Source: Adiantum capillus-veneris (lineage: Eukaryota; Streptophyta; Polypodiopsida; Polypodiales; Pteridaceae). Taken from it: a DNA stretch of 64,000 nucleotides. The translations under genes were made by a program, and so were the position numbers. The stretch lies in NCBI GenBank assembly GCA_014529385.2, contig CM043953.1:90961842-91025841 (forward strand), read 5' to 3'. Position 1 is the first letter of the stretch. The number at the start of each line of letters is the position of its first letter. Of this stretch, positions 1 to 11,925 are shown piece after piece. Under the pieces are notes generated by a model that did not search any database, was not told where the DNA came from, and was given only the letters and a program-made list of their open reading frames with translations.

Positions 1-373
1 ATGACTTCTTAACGCTTACTTTTGGAGGTCTTTAATGAATCTAACCCTAAGGTCTTTTAAGCTCCATTAGATGCATGTTGCTCTTTGATAGACTATCTTT
101 TTTTGGACCCCTATTGAGATGTAACCATCTCTCCTCTTGGTCCCTTGCTAAGGTAAATCTAGAAGCACTTATTGCACATTGCTCTTTGGTAGACTGTCTC
201 CTTTTGGATCCCTATTGAGATGCAGTCATTTCTCCTTTTGGTCCCCTTTTGAGATAGATCTAGAAGCACATATCTATATCCTAACTCTTGTTCCCCTTTT
301 ATCTTCCCATACTAAGTGATCAGTTTAATATGATAAAATCATTTGGTAAAGTTAGATATTATATTTTATGACA
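1..373 (-). repeat. 3' LTR of chromovirus copy 1, partial
   Basis: Matches 6686-7000 and the end of 7198-8538. The LTR end on the plus strand is TTTATGACA at 373, followed by a pyrimidine-rich stretch that on the minus strand is the polypurine tract AAGAGAGAGGTAA. The rest of the LTR lies left of the window. Confidence 0.82.
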
Positions 374-1694
374 TTACCTCTCTCTTGAAATCATAGTCGT
401 CCTCGACTATGAGGTAGAGAAGATAAATCTTAGTCATTAGTCCATGTTTCTTAGTGGGTAGAGGATCCCTTTTTACCCTACAACATCATTCCAAAATGGA
501 TGACTAATCCATTTGGTGCTCGAGAGACTAAGCTGCCGCAAGCATGTATGCTCTTTAGTCCATATCATACTTCCAAAGTAGAGTGACAAGTTTTACTTGG
601 TGTTTGGGAGACGTCGTCACCACAAACATGATCCTAAGCATGCATACTTCTTAAATTTTGTGCACAATAAAAGAAAGAGAATGAGTCTTATAGGACAAAA
701 ACATTGTTAATTAAAAATGCATTTTCATTTGCTTACTCTAGTGTAGCATTGTAAGCATTGACAAGGTTCATTTTATCCTTAAGCTAGGCTCCTTGCATCC
801 CTCTAGCATCTTTAAAAGGATAATCCTTAAAATTAACAAGATAGCATTGGATAACGTTACCGTTTCTCAATACCTTGTCTTCGTGTCGAAGAATCGACTC
901 GGGCTGCAACACCTCTTCTTGATCTTCATCTCTGGTGGGTCCTCCATTATTGGTTCTTTTTATGGCTCTCCTTTGTATGGTTTGAGTAGACTCACATGGT
1001 TAGCATTGTGAATGAGCCAATGGTTGGGAAACTTCAACCAATAAGCCATCTCATTGATTGGCTTAAGAATTTTTAAAAGAAAGGACCATAGTATCTTTTT
1101 GCTAGTTTAGCATAATACTCTTGGTAGCTCTTAGGATTCTTTCACGTAGTATGCCTTAGACGAACCTTGAGAAAATTTAGCAAGACCCAATCATTTTCCT
1201 TAAAGGCTAAGGCTCTTCTGTGCTTATTAGCAACATTCCTTTTTGCCTTTGCTTTCAAATAGATGTAGCCTCTTCAATCTTTGGAAAAGATTCTTGTAAG
1301 TCTCGGCTATATGCATCAACGGGGAAGATCTTCCCATGTACTTTAAGTAGTAAGGGACTTTTGGATCTTCCCTCTTTAACCTCGAAAGGTGCTTTCCCCA
1401 TAGAAATATGTACAATGTCATTGTACGCATACTCTATAAGAGGTAGGTACTTCTCTCATTGAAAACATTGATCTACTTCCATGACCAAAGTGAATTAACT
1501 AATCTAATCATTCTTGAATCTACTAAGAGCCGATCTTTGTCCGACACTATGGATGTTGGCAAGCCATGATACTTGAAAATTTGAGATCTAAAGAGGGTTG
1601 TCTTTTGATGTGCCTTAATAGTATTTTTGACAGGCATAGAGTGTGTTTTCTTGCTAAGTCTATTGATTGAAACAATCCAAGTTGCTTCCCTCAA
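374..1694 (-). pseudogene. Chromovirus copy 1 integrase remnant and chromodomain
   Basis: The C-terminal part of a gypsy pol. Around 1694-1500 an integrase core remnant reads KYHGLPTSIVSDKD, holding the second catalytic Asp; the segment after it, with the catalytic Glu, is deleted. Around 1440-1230 the integrase C-terminal region continues in shifted frames (MGKAPFEVKEG-like). Around 930-785 lies a chromodomain: an EILRHEDKVLRNG-like stretch followed by YLVNFKDYPFKDA. Chromodomains of this group bind modified histone and steer insertion to heterochromatin. The stretch 374-780 is untranslated 3' sequence. Frameshifts and stops make it non-functional. Confidence 0.78.
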
Positions 1695-1989
1695 TCAAAT
1701 TTCAATTTTTGGTATACCACGCAATTTGAAACATACTCTTGTATGTTTAATTTTCATGGTAGACCAACATACACTTATACTCCTTGAAGTGTAGATTATG
1801 GAGTCCCTCTTTGCCCCGCATAAGGAGAATGATGGGATTCATACATGACTTTCTTATTGTATGGGTGAGTAACACATAGCCTATTGTCGTTTGGAAGATA
1901 CCCATCCTTCGAGGTGAATGGTTATTTTTTTCTTCCCTAATGCAAGGCTGTAATTACCTACTTAAAGTCTTTGTCAGTAGCATACTCAT

Positions 1990-3035
1990 CTATCATAAAA
2001 GATAGATCATTGTGAGTTGCTATAGACATCAACAACTTGCTTGTGCTTGCCAGCAATGTGAGCAATATGAAATTTAAATTGCGAAAGAAAATTTGTCCAC
2101 CTCATTTGTTTGTCGAAAAGCTTGGTTTGTGTCATGAAGTTCTTGAGGCTTTGTGATCCATTCAAAGGACGAATGGAGCCCCCAAGAGATAGTGCTTCCA
2201 TGTGTCTAGGGCATGTAGAATAGCTAAAAGTTCTTTTTTGTATATGCCCAAGACCCGTTCATCGACATTGAGCCTTCGGCTCTCATATGCTATGGCATGC
2301 CCTTCTTGAAGCAAAACTGCTCCGAGGCAATGACCATAAGCATCACATTGGACCTCAAATGGGTTTGAGAGATCTGGAAGCATGAGGACTGGTTGAGAGG
2401 TAAGCTTCTCTTTGAGCTTGTCAAAAGCATTTTTCTCCTTAGCAGTCCATCTTCTTTGTTAAGTCTTGTAATGGTCTTGCTATTTGAGAAAATTTTGCTA
2501 TGAAGCATCTATAGTATGCACACATACCAATAAAGCTTCTTAGCTCATGTAGATTCCTTGGATTAGGCCATGCTTTTATTACCTCCAACTTTGATAGATC
2601 CATATGGATACCATCTTGAGAGATAATGTGACCTAAATATTGAATCTCTTGTAGGAAAAATTCACTTTTCTTTTGATTAATGAAAAGATTATTCTCTCTC
2701 ACAACTTGAAAGATTACCTGGAGGCGTCACCCGTACTCCTCAAGAGAATTTGAGTGGACTGAAGATTTTTGTCCATCGTGAGTTTAAATGCGGTTGGAGC
2801 ATTTGTGAGGCCAAAATTTGTAGCTTATCAAATATCTTCTACCCCTGGCACGGGAAACCTTTTTTTTTTTTAGTGATCCTATTTAGTGCTCTTATAGTCG
2901 ACACACATGTGATATGTGCCATCTTTCTTTTGCACTAAAGGTACTAGTGAACAAAATGGAGAGGAGCTAGGCCTCACCATTTTCCACCAATTCATGCACT
3001 TGCCTCATGATCTCCTCTTGTTGAGCTTATGAAAC
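1990..3035 (-). pseudogene. Chromovirus copy 1 reverse transcriptase and RNase H remnant
   Basis: RT begins near 3000-2940 (PSSSPFCSLVPLVQKKDGT, the fingers motif, then MCVDYKSTK). The segment that should carry the active-site YLDD is missing: the sequence jumps from a VEDI-like stretch to FGLTNAPTAF and then to the connection region. The connection region is well preserved at 2702-2440 (KKSEFFLQEIQYLGHIIS, then LHELRSFIGMCAYYRCF). RNase H follows at 2383-2007 (FEVQCDAYGHCLGAVLLQEG, FKFHIAHIAGKHKQVVD). The RT deletion removes catalysis. Family assignment is secure; activity is excluded. Confidence 0.82.
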
Positions 3036-5099
3036 TCAATAAGGAGGTTTATTAGGCGGTGAGCTTCCTAGTAGAAGCTCTATTGCATGGTCATCATCCC
3101 CTCGTTTTGGAGGTAGCTCACTAGGGATGTCATCAATGAAAACATCTTGGAATCTATTTAGGAAATTAGACAACTCTAAATTCCCTTTATTGCTACTTGT
3201 GAAAACATTAGAATCATTTACAGATTCTCTAACAAAAGTCATATACGCAAAAATAGAGCTTTTCATTGACTTATCAAAAGCAAGCGTATTTACCAAGGAT
3301 ATGGTGTTCCCCGACCCATTAGCATCTATGTACATGCTCTTTTTCCTGTAGGTGAAGTAGATTGTCCTTTCAATGAACTTCATGTTGGCAGCCATGCGGT
3401 TGAACCATGGTGCCCTTAGGATAACATCCTCATGTTGGAGAGGAGAGATAAAAAGTCTTCTTTGTCAACGTAGCTTTGAACATGAAGCCTAAACTTCCCA
3501 ATCAAGGGAATAATAGAGGCATGCTGTTCCTTGAAATCTGCATCAACAGTTACAATATCTCCCATCTCAAAAGCTTGAATGCCCAACTTAGTGGCCAACT
3601 CCATTGATATGAAGTTGTGAGTAGAGCCAGGGTCAAATAGAATAAGGGCATCATGCTCCCTTACTTTTCCCCAAGCATAGGAGAGGGATGAGCCTTTGCA
3701 ATAAGTATCCTCTTTTGGAGCTTCTACTATGGAAGCTCTAGGAGTGTCATTGTGTACATTTCTTTTCGAGCAAGAACGATAACCATGTCCTTGCTCCCCA
3801 CACTTAAAGCATTTATGGTCTTTACGAAAGTCCTCTAATTCTTTGGAGGAGAGCTTATTTTCACCTTTATAAGCTCCTTTCTCCTTGGCCTTATTGTTGT
3901 TAGTGTTGGTATTGCCTTGGGAAGAGTTTTGAGCATTGCTCTTCCCTTTAGCTTCATTGCTATCCTTGTTTTCCATGGGCTTGAAATTTCTTCTCGCCCC
4001 TTGTTGGAAATTGATCCTTGAAGCAACCATAGTGTGGTGGATGAGTTTGGTGATAGTCCTAGGCCGTTGTGAGTTGACATACTTGGCCATCTCTTCAGGT
4101 AATCTCATACAAAATTGTTGCTTTTGTTCAGTGAAGTCTATCCTTTGAAAGACTGTAGCTTTGAGATGTAAATCCCAAAACTTGTATTCATATTTGTGGA
4201 TAGACTCGTTGAAGAGTATCTTCAAAATTCGCCATTCGATGAGCACTTTGTCCTTGGCATCACTTGCAAGGAATTCCTTCATTATGGAAACTCGTAGAAT
4301 TTTTCATGTTTTTGGGGCTTCGCCGTTGCCACGAAGGCTAGCCCACCATAAATGAGCAGATTTCTGGAGTGCATAGCTACATGGTGTAGCTTGGAGGACT
4401 CCGTGAAGCCCTTGTCTCCAAAGGCCACATCAAATTGTTGGATGAAGGCCAATACTTTGTTGGTATCACCAAAGGTGTCATCATAGGTGAGAAAAGAGAT
4501 ACTCTTTCCTCCCTCTTTGAAATTCTTGAGCTTTTGGGACCTTCGCCATGCAGGGTAAGTTTTGTGATGTCCTCTCCTCTTGTATTCTCTAGGAGAATAG
4601 TTGTTGCTTTCATCAGAATAGGAGGAAGGTGAAGAAGAAGGAGAAGAGGGTGACCTCTTTCTTGTTTTTTTTCCTCCTTTGTTTCCTTTCTTCCCTTTCG
4701 GAGTGACGAGGAGAAGGCCTATGGGTTGATTATTTCCTATTGGGAGGAGTTGGCGACAGTCTAGACCGCCGTCTCCATGGAGCCACATCTTCAGAGGAAC
4801 TTAGGGATTTGCTTCTTTCTCGTTCTTTGGATTCCTCCTCTCTTCTGGGAGAGAGTCTTCTTTGAGGAGTCTCATCAAGAGACCTCCTAAGCTCTCTCTC
4901 TCTCCTCTTGGAGAGGAAGGGAAATCCCATAAGCACGAAGTTGTTGAGTAACTTCGGCTTGCAAAGTAGGGTTGCCCATAGCTTGATGCAACCTAGTAAC
5001 AAGATAATTGATAAACATGGGGGCATCATCATTAGTACCTTCATGTGTAAAATCAAAGTTATCAATGTTCCTTCTACTCTCTTGGTTATTGTCTGCCAT
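3036..5099 (-). pseudogene. Chromovirus copy 1 gag and aspartic protease
   Basis: Likely gag start is the ATG at 5099 (MADNNQESRRNIDNF); longer upstream readings enter the leader. A region rich in Arg, Ser and Glu follows (about 4930-4730), then the capsid-like region (4620-4000) and a CCHC zinc knuckle CFKCGEQGHGYRSC near 3810-3770. The protease has FDPGSTHNFIS near 3640, with Pro in the position usually Ser or Thr of the D(S/T)G triad. The linker to RT spans 3395-3036. At least two frameshifts and one in-frame stop (near 4282) interrupt it. Copy 2 has the same order at 21486-19768. Confidence 0.82.
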
Positions 5100-5493
5100 G
5101 CTAACTATACTTATATGTTTACTTAGTGTATCTTTTAGCAATTCAAAACCTTAGTTGCTACAAATCTTAGCCTTTGAAAATAAGCACTTAAGTATCTACA
5201 CCCACTGCTCGAATTGGTTAATTATAGAGAGTAGTGGAGTGGGTCTAACATAGTAAAATTGCCGAGGGATAGCTCCTTTTGGACTTCTTATGGCTCAATA
5301 ATGGTAAAGCCGTAGGCAAGACTAAAAAGACCCATTATTAAAACCAAAGCTCCTGAGGTGTGTACATTATCCCACATAGTGGACTCAACAAAACCGATAA
5401 TAGATCCCAGTCTCACTTACCCTAATATAATTAACAAAATCAACCATTAATAGGCTACTTAAGGACCTCTCTTCTTAAGCAAGAAAAGAGAAA

Positions 5494-5511
5494 CCAAATG
5501 CTCTGATACCA
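5494..5511 (-). other. Primer-binding site, tRNA-iMet type
   Basis: Minus strand reads TGGTATCAGAGCATTTGG, the usual plant initiator tRNA-Met primer site, one base inside the LTR edge at 5513. It fixes the element's direction and the LTR boundary. The leader between here and gag (5100-5493) holds nothing else I recognise. Confidence 0.85.
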
Positions 5512-5512
5512 A

Positions 5513-7000
5513 TGTAATGGAAATGACCTATGAACTTTGAGAATAGCGGAATTAAGAGAATTAAAGTGAGCATTTTTGTGAGATCACTTTGAAAACATAG
5601 AGGGTGAACTTAATAGATGGTAGCAACATAAACATAGTACTTAATTAACTTGGCATGAATAATACTTTTGCAAGAGAGAGAGTATTAGAGAACATGACAA
5701 TAGTTGAGGACCGGATTTACCTGGAGCCGGCGGTCCCCCCTCCAAAAGGCGTTTGTATTATAGATTCTCCCATCAAGAGAGACTTGATACAATACAATCT
5801 TTGTGTTCCTTGTGACCTTGGTGATGCTATGAAAATGGAAAGCTTCATGCATCACGAGCACAACATAAACTTTGCAAGCCTCAATCCCAAGGCCTCAAAC
5901 ACCATTGAAGGTGGAGAGAGCTAGCGGGGAATGAGGGTAGGAAAGAGGAAGAAGAATCATACATAGGAGAAAGGAATAGTTCCTCACTTATCATCACTCT
6001 TCTTGCTTAGCATAACATAATAGCTTAGTAATGAAGATGAAAAGGATGGCAAGCTTAAGCATTGAAGCATGACTCTTGGTTGGATTTGCATTCCATAGCC
6101 AAGAGTGTTAGTGTAGGCTCTCCACTTCTCAACAAGCTTGGAGAAGGAGATGGAGCTCTTGCACTTTGCACTTCACATAATGAGTGTGTGTGTGTGTGTG
6201 TGGGGGGGGGGCAGAGTATACCCCCCCTCTCAAGCTTGGTCGACGTCTCTCTCTCTCTCTCTCTCCTATTATTTAATTATATCATTTGGACATGTGTCCT
6301 CTTTTTCTTTTTTGAGACAAAGAACTTAATTATTTATTTTTATGCATCTAAATTCTCATTGGGCCCCTTTAAAACCTATTCAATAGGATTCAAGCACATC
6401 ATGAGGGCGAGATGTGGAGGATTTTGCTATGCGTCTTTTATGCTTCTTAAGATATCATGTTTGAATTGAACACTTTAAGCACCTAGTCATTTAAGCATGG
6501 AAACCATCTATGCCTCTTGAGAGTTTATGTTTGAATTGAACACTTCAAGAACCTTAGTCATTTAAGCATGTGAGAAGCACCTTAAGCTTGGGAAACGTTC
6601 CCACAAACACTTAGCAAGTCGACAAGCACCTCAAGCTTGGGTAGGATTCCCACCTCAAGGTCAACCCTAGCTTGCCTAAGGTCAAATGACTTTTTAGCAC
6701 TAATTTTTGGAGGTCTTTAATGAAGCTAACCCTAAGGTCTTTTTAGCTCCATTAGATGCACGTTGCTCTTTAATAGACTACCTCTTTTTGGACCCCTATT
6801 GAGATGTAACCATCTCTCCTCTTGGTCCCTTGATGAGGTAAATCTAGAAGCACTTATTGCACATTGCTCTTTTGTAGACCATATCCTTTTGGACCCCTAT
6901 TGAGATTTTCTCCTTTTGGTCCCCTTTTGAGATAGGTTTAGAAGCACATATCTATATCCTAACTCTTGTTCCCCTTTTATCTTCCTATATCAAGTGATCA
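5513..7000 (-). repeat. 5' LTR of chromovirus copy 1, outer end truncated
   Basis: Starts TGTAATGG on the plus strand right after the primer site and matches 7198-8487 throughout. It contains a TG microsatellite and G run (about 6183-6210) and a CT run (about 6246-6270). Compared with 7198-8538 it stops about 50 bases early, at GATCAG, where copia integrase sequence begins. The missing tail indicates a deletion across the element edge, so no target duplication can be read. Confidence 0.82.
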
Positions 7001-7197
7001 GCTTGACTTTTGACCATACATCGTGCCATTTTTGTAAGTGACATGTTTTTCCTCTCTGCAACACCATTTCCTGAGGTGTATAAGGCACTGTACATTGATG
7101 TTTTATCCCACGACTAGCCAAAAATGCATTAAATTCATGAGACATATACTCTCCCCCTCGATCGGATCGGAGGGTGCCTATAGTACATTTCAAGACA
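7001..7197 (-). pseudogene. Copia A integrase fragment
   Basis: A 197-bp island between two chromoviruses. The minus strand encodes TLRSDRGGEYMSHEFNAFL and VPYTPQ, the Ty1/copia integrase core around the second catalytic Asp, then in a shifted frame the ERKN-like region. It resembles copia B at 26202-26405. I infer it is the downstream part of copia A (21487-23785), separated when chromovirus copy 2 inserted. The family match is clear; same-copy origin is inference. Confidence 0.8.
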
Positions 7198-8538
7198 TGT
7201 AATGGAAATGGCCTATGACTTTGAGAGTAGCGGAATTAGGAAAAGTATAGAAAGCACTTTTGTGAGATTACTTGGAGAGCATAGAGGGTGAACTTAATTG
7301 ATGGTAGCAACACAAATATAGTAATTAATTAACTTGGCATGAACAATACTTTTGCAAGAGAGAGAGTTTAGAGAACTTGACAACACTTGAGGACCGGATT
7401 TACGTGGAGACGGTCCCCCCTCCAATAGGATTTTGTATTATAGATTCTCCCATCAAAAGAGAGACATGGTATAATACAGTCTTTGTGTTCCTTATGACCT
7501 AGGTGATGCAATGCAGATGGAAAGCTTCATGCATCACAAGCATAACATAAACTTTGTAGAAAACATTAACTATCCGAAGGCCTCAATCACCTTTGAAGGT
7601 GGAGAGAGCTAGCGAGGAATGAGGGTAGGGAAGAGAAAGAAGAAACATTCCATAGGAGAAAGAAATAGTTCCTCACACATCATCACTCTTCTTGCTAGCA
7701 TACATAATAGCATAGTAATGAAGATGGAGAAGATGGCAAGCTTAAGCATGGAAGCATGGCTCTTGGTTGGATTTACATTCCATAGCCAAGAGTGTTGGTG
7801 TAGACTCTCACTTTTTAACAAGTTTGGAGAAGGAGATGGAGTTCCTCTACTTTTACCAAGTGAGGATGTTTGAAAAATGAGTGTGTGAGAGGTGTATATC
7901 CCCAAGCACACCCCTTGCTTTCTTTGGTCCACCCGTGCTTTTTGCTCAAGCTTGAAGCTCATTTGACCCCTCTAAGGCTAGCCAATCACATGCATAATTC
8001 ATTTCAAGCACATGGGTAGTCTTTGGACAAGTGTCCTCCTTATCCCTTTGAGAGAGAGAGCCTCAAAATATCTAGATATTTGTTGAATGGAACTAGAAGC
8101 TCATTGGACCCCTCTTTAGCCCAGCCAATAGCATTCAAGCACACCATGTGGCTAAGCATAGGGAGAGTCTGACATGTGTCCATGTGTCCCTTGAGAAAAG
8201 GGGGTGCCCTTTGGGTGAGTGGAAGGTTAAGTCAAAGATTCCCCTAACTTTGGGGGTGTTCCCCTCCTTTGTAGGGTCTCTTTTTGACTCAAGCACCTTA
8301 CCCCCCATGCATGGGAAGCTTCTCAAGCACCTTCCTCATAAAGCATCCTTGCTCTTTGACATACCATCTCTCATTTGGACCCCTTTACCATTGGCCGCGT
8401 CTTGAGATAGCGTCTTGAGATAGATCCATAAGCACATGTCTATATTCTAACCCTTGTTCCCGTTTATTATCCTATATTAAATGATCAGTTTAATATGAGA
8501 AAATCATTTGGATTGGTTAAATATTAGATTTTATGACA
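7198..8538 (-). repeat. 3' LTR of chromovirus copy 2
   Basis: Complete LTR of 1,341 bp, plus-strand TGTAATGG to TTTTATGACA, followed by the same polypurine tract complement (TTACCTCTCT) as at 374. Matches 5513-7000 and 1-373. It also serves as the 3' untranslated region; no gene lies inside it. Confidence 0.85.
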
Positions 8539-9990
8539 TTACCTCTCTGTTGAAATCATAGTTGTCCTCAACTATGAGGTAGAAGAGATAAATCCTTAGT
8601 CATTAGTAATTTTTTTCTTAGCGGGTAGAAGATCCCTTTTTACCCCACGACATCATTCCAAGATGGGGACTAATCCATTTGGTACTTGGGAGACATAGTT
8701 ACCGCAAGCATGTCTGCTCTTTAGTCCATTTCATTCTCCCAAATAGAGTGACAAATTCTATTTGGTGTTTGAGAGACGTTCGCATCACAAACATGATTCT
8801 AAGTATGTATACTACTTAAATTTGGCACAATAAAAAAAGAATTAGTCTTATAAGAAAAACACATTGTTAATTTAAAATACATTTTCATATGCTTACTTTA
8901 AAGCATCATTGTAAGCATTGACAAGTTTCATATTATTCTTAAGCTAGGTTCTTTGCATCCATCTAGCATCTTTAAAAGGGAAATTCTTAAACTTAATAAG
9001 ATATCATCGTATAATCTTACCGTTTCTTAATACCTTGTCTTCATGTCGTAGGATGGACTCAGATTGAAGTACTTCTTCTTGATCTTCAATTTTTGGAGGG
9101 TCTGCAACTATTGCTTCTTTTGGTGGCGCTCCTTTGTAAGGCTTAAGTAAGCTCCCATGGAAAACATTATGCATGAGCCAATGGTTGGGCAACATTAATT
9201 GATACTCCATCTCATTGATTGGCTTAAGAATTTAAAAAGGACCATAGTATCTTTTATCTAGTTTAGCATAATACTCTTGGTGGCTTGTAGGATTCTTGCC
9301 CGTAGTATGCCTTAGACGAGCCTTGAGAAAATTTAGCAAGACCCAATCATTTTCCGTAAAGGTTAAGGCTCTTCTGTGCTTATTAGCAGCAGAAACCCTT
9401 TTTGCCTTTGCTTTGAGATGGATATAACCTCTTTAATCTTTGGAAAATATTCTTGTGAGTCTTGGCTATATTCATCAGTAGCAAAGATCTCCCCATGTAC
9501 TTTAAGTAGTAAGGGACTTTTGGATCTTCCCTCTTTAACCTCGAAAGGTGCTTTCCCCATAGAAGTATGTACAATGTCATTGTACGCATACTCTATAAGA
9601 GGTAGGTACTTCTCTCATTGAGAACGTTGATCTACTTCCATGACATAGGCTTTTAGTAGATTCAAGAATCGTTAGATTAGTTATTTCACTTTGGTCATCC
9701 GTTTGGATGATAGGTTGAAAGAGAAACTTAATCTACTTCCTAGATTCTCAAAGAGACCCTTCTAGAAATTACTAGTCATTCTAGGATCTTTGTCCGACAC
9801 TTTGGATGTTGGCAAGCCATGATGCTTGAAAAATTGAGATTTGAAGAGGTTTCCATTTGATGTGCCTTAATAGTATTTTTGACAGGCATAGAGTGTGTTT
9901 TCTTGTTAAGCCCGTCGACTGAAACAATCCAAGTTGCTTCCCTCAATCAAATTTTGACTTTTGATTTTAAAACATACTCTTCGTGGTATG
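8539..9990 (-). pseudogene. Chromovirus copy 2 integrase and chromodomain
   Basis: The integrase core remnant lies near 9960-9600 in several frames, including an IIQTDDQSE stretch in place of the usual HPQTDGQTE. The integrase C-terminal region is near 9620-9370 (MGKAPFEVKEGRSKSPLLLK). At 9210-9004 a good stretch reads MLPNHWLMHNVFHGSLLKPY, the end of integrase before the chromodomain, then ESILRHEDKVLRNGKIIR and, past a stop, IKFKNFPFKDARW. The chromodomain is better preserved than in copy 1. The stretch 8539-8940 is 3' untranslated. Confidence 0.8.
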
Positions 9991-10044
9991 TTTACTTTTC
10001 ATGGTAGCCAAACATAAATACATTTCTACTCCTCAAAGAGTAGA

Positions 10045-10726
10045 TTATGGAATCCCTCTTTGCCCCACATAAGGAGAAGCATGGGATTTATACATGACTT
10101 TCTTATTGTATGGTTGAGTAACACATAGCCTATTGTCGTTTGAAAGATAACCATTCTTCAAGGTGAATGGTACTTTTTTCTTCCCTAATGCAAAGGCTAT
10201 AATTACATACTTAAAGTTTTGGTCAACATACTCATCTATCATAAAAGATAGATCAGAAATGAGTTGCTATAGACACCACATTTACCCTTGGCCATCGTGA
10301 AAGTGTATCGGCCACATGATTGTGCTGGCCAGCAATGTGAGCGATATGAAATTTAAATTGTGAAAGAAAATTTGCCCACCTTATTTGTTTGTCGGAGAGC
10401 TTGGTTTGCGTCATGAAGTTCTTGAGGCTTTGTGATCCATATGTAGGATGAATGGAGTCCCCAAGAGATAGTGTCACCACTTGTCTAGGGCATATAGAAT
10501 AGCTAGTAGCTCTTTTTCGTATTTTTCCAATACTCGCTTGTCGGAGTTTAGTCTTTGACTCTCATATGCTATGGCATGCCCTTCTTGAAGCAAAATAGCT
10601 CCAAGGCAATCACCACAAACATCACATTGGACCTCAAATGGCTTTTAGAGATCTAGTAGTGTGAGCAAACTTTGAGAGATAAGCTTCTCAAAAGATTTTT
10701 GCACTTTTGCAGTCCATGAATACTTA
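10045..10726 (-). pseudogene. Chromovirus copy 2 RNase H and linker
   Basis: RNase H is read at 10700-10260 with FEVQCDVCGDCLGAILLQEG and FKFHIAHIAGQHNHVADTLS, parallel to copy 1 at 2383-2007. The RNase H to integrase linker continues at 10242-10045 (YLSNDNRLCVTQPYNKK). Element 3 interrupts the domain just upstream at 10731; the rest of the ORF resumes at 19242. Several stops are present. Confidence 0.8.
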
Positions 10727-10730
10727 ACGT

Positions 10731-11897
10731 TGTGAGCAGGATGGAAACACACACAATGCCTCTATAATGACCCGACACACACTCTTGGGATGATACACGC
10801 ACACACTATGGGGCACCACTCGGCTTACACAAGCCACCTGACCAAGATAGGGAACACACCGATGGAGTGAGAGGAGAGAGACTACCCATTTGCCCACTCC
10901 ACACAGAGAGAGACACATCCCCCCCCCCCCCCCCAAAAAAAAAAAAAAAAAAAAAACTCAGCTCGAAAGAGGAGAATTTCTGATGTTTAGATACAATTGA
11001 GCTTGGTCCAACACCAATGGGGCAAATAGTTCACACAATATGGGTTAAATATGCTAGATACAATCATAAATTGGAGCAGAAGCTTCGCTCATAGGAGAAA
11101 CTTATATAGCCAAAAAAACAGAAAAACAATGAGGAATTTGGAAAACTGGACAGCGCCATCGCGTTCGGAATGGCCCGAAACCCCAATCTACAATGTCAAA
11201 CTGCTCAAATCCGATCTCGGATGAGCAGTTTATGGCCAAAACAGGCTCCAAAAACAGCAAAAACTCACTTACGACTGTTCCTCCTCTTCTCTCCACGTTT
11301 TTTTTGGTCTTCTCTCAGGTTTTTCAGTTCCCACACTTACCTTTATTACTTGGGCAGCACCTTTGGCCTTTTAGTTGACCTCAAATGGACCCCGAACAGG
11401 CCAAAAAGTGGCCTCACAGTGCATAACTGTCACCCTACTGCATCCATCCGCACACCTGGCACTCAACTTTTTCCAATAATGCATCTCACCACCATGTGAA
11501 GTGGACCCCAAATATAGTCCTCATGATGATCTTTTTGCATAATTATCACAAGAAAACACACACGTCGTGTCCGTACTTATCCACGTGCAAGTATTGACCC
11601 CATTCGACCTCCTGATGCCACTAGATGCCATCTGACGCACCTGGTTACCTCATGTCATCGGCCCGCGGATAGCTTCCTCGAGAAGTTTTACGTGCTAGAA
11701 ACTCCTCATTATTATAGGAAAAACACACTCATACTGGTGACGATGAAAATCGATGTACTATGTACATGCTGTCCTACCTGTACACATGTGGGCCCCACGT
11801 AACCACCTGGCTCTAGAAAATGGGCAATCCTTTATTTTATGCACCATGCATGTGTATATACATATGCACAATTTCTTGCTCCAAAAAACTCCTAACA
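10731..11897 (-). repeat. 3' LTR of element 3
   Basis: 1,167 bp, TG...CA. It pairs with 18102-19237 and differs by small indels, most visibly a run of about 14 C and 22 A near 10919-10956 where the other LTR has a CA repeat. The purine-rich AGGGGATGGGCAAGCTA (minus strand, 11898-11914) is the polypurine tract. Confidence 0.9.
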
Positions 11898-11925
11898 TAG
11901 CTTGCCCATCCCCTAGCCTGCTAGA

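Larger units (their letters stand above)
1..7000 (-). mobile_element. Ty3/gypsy chromovirus copy 1, left end off-window
   Basis: Minus-strand LTR retrotransposon. Reading 5' to 3' on the minus strand: 5' LTR (5513-7000), tRNA-iMet primer site, gag with zinc knuckle, protease, deleted RT, RNase H, integrase remnant, chromodomain, polypurine tract at about 374-390, and a partial 3' LTR (1-373). A C-terminal chromodomain is the hallmark of chromoviruses. Every ORF is interrupted and the RT active-site region is missing, so the copy is dead. Its 5' LTR lacks about 50 bases at the outer end, where it abuts copia sequence at 7001. Copy 2 at 7198-21486 is the same family. Confidence 0.88.

Noticed and set aside
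6062-6469. 135-residue plus-strand ORF
   Set aside because: Lies inside the chromovirus LTR and reads through TG and CT runs.
6991-7000. GATCA as the natural end of the chromovirus LTR
   Set aside because: The other two LTRs continue about 50 bases to TTATGACA, where a good polypurine tract begins, so the boundary at 7000 is a truncation.
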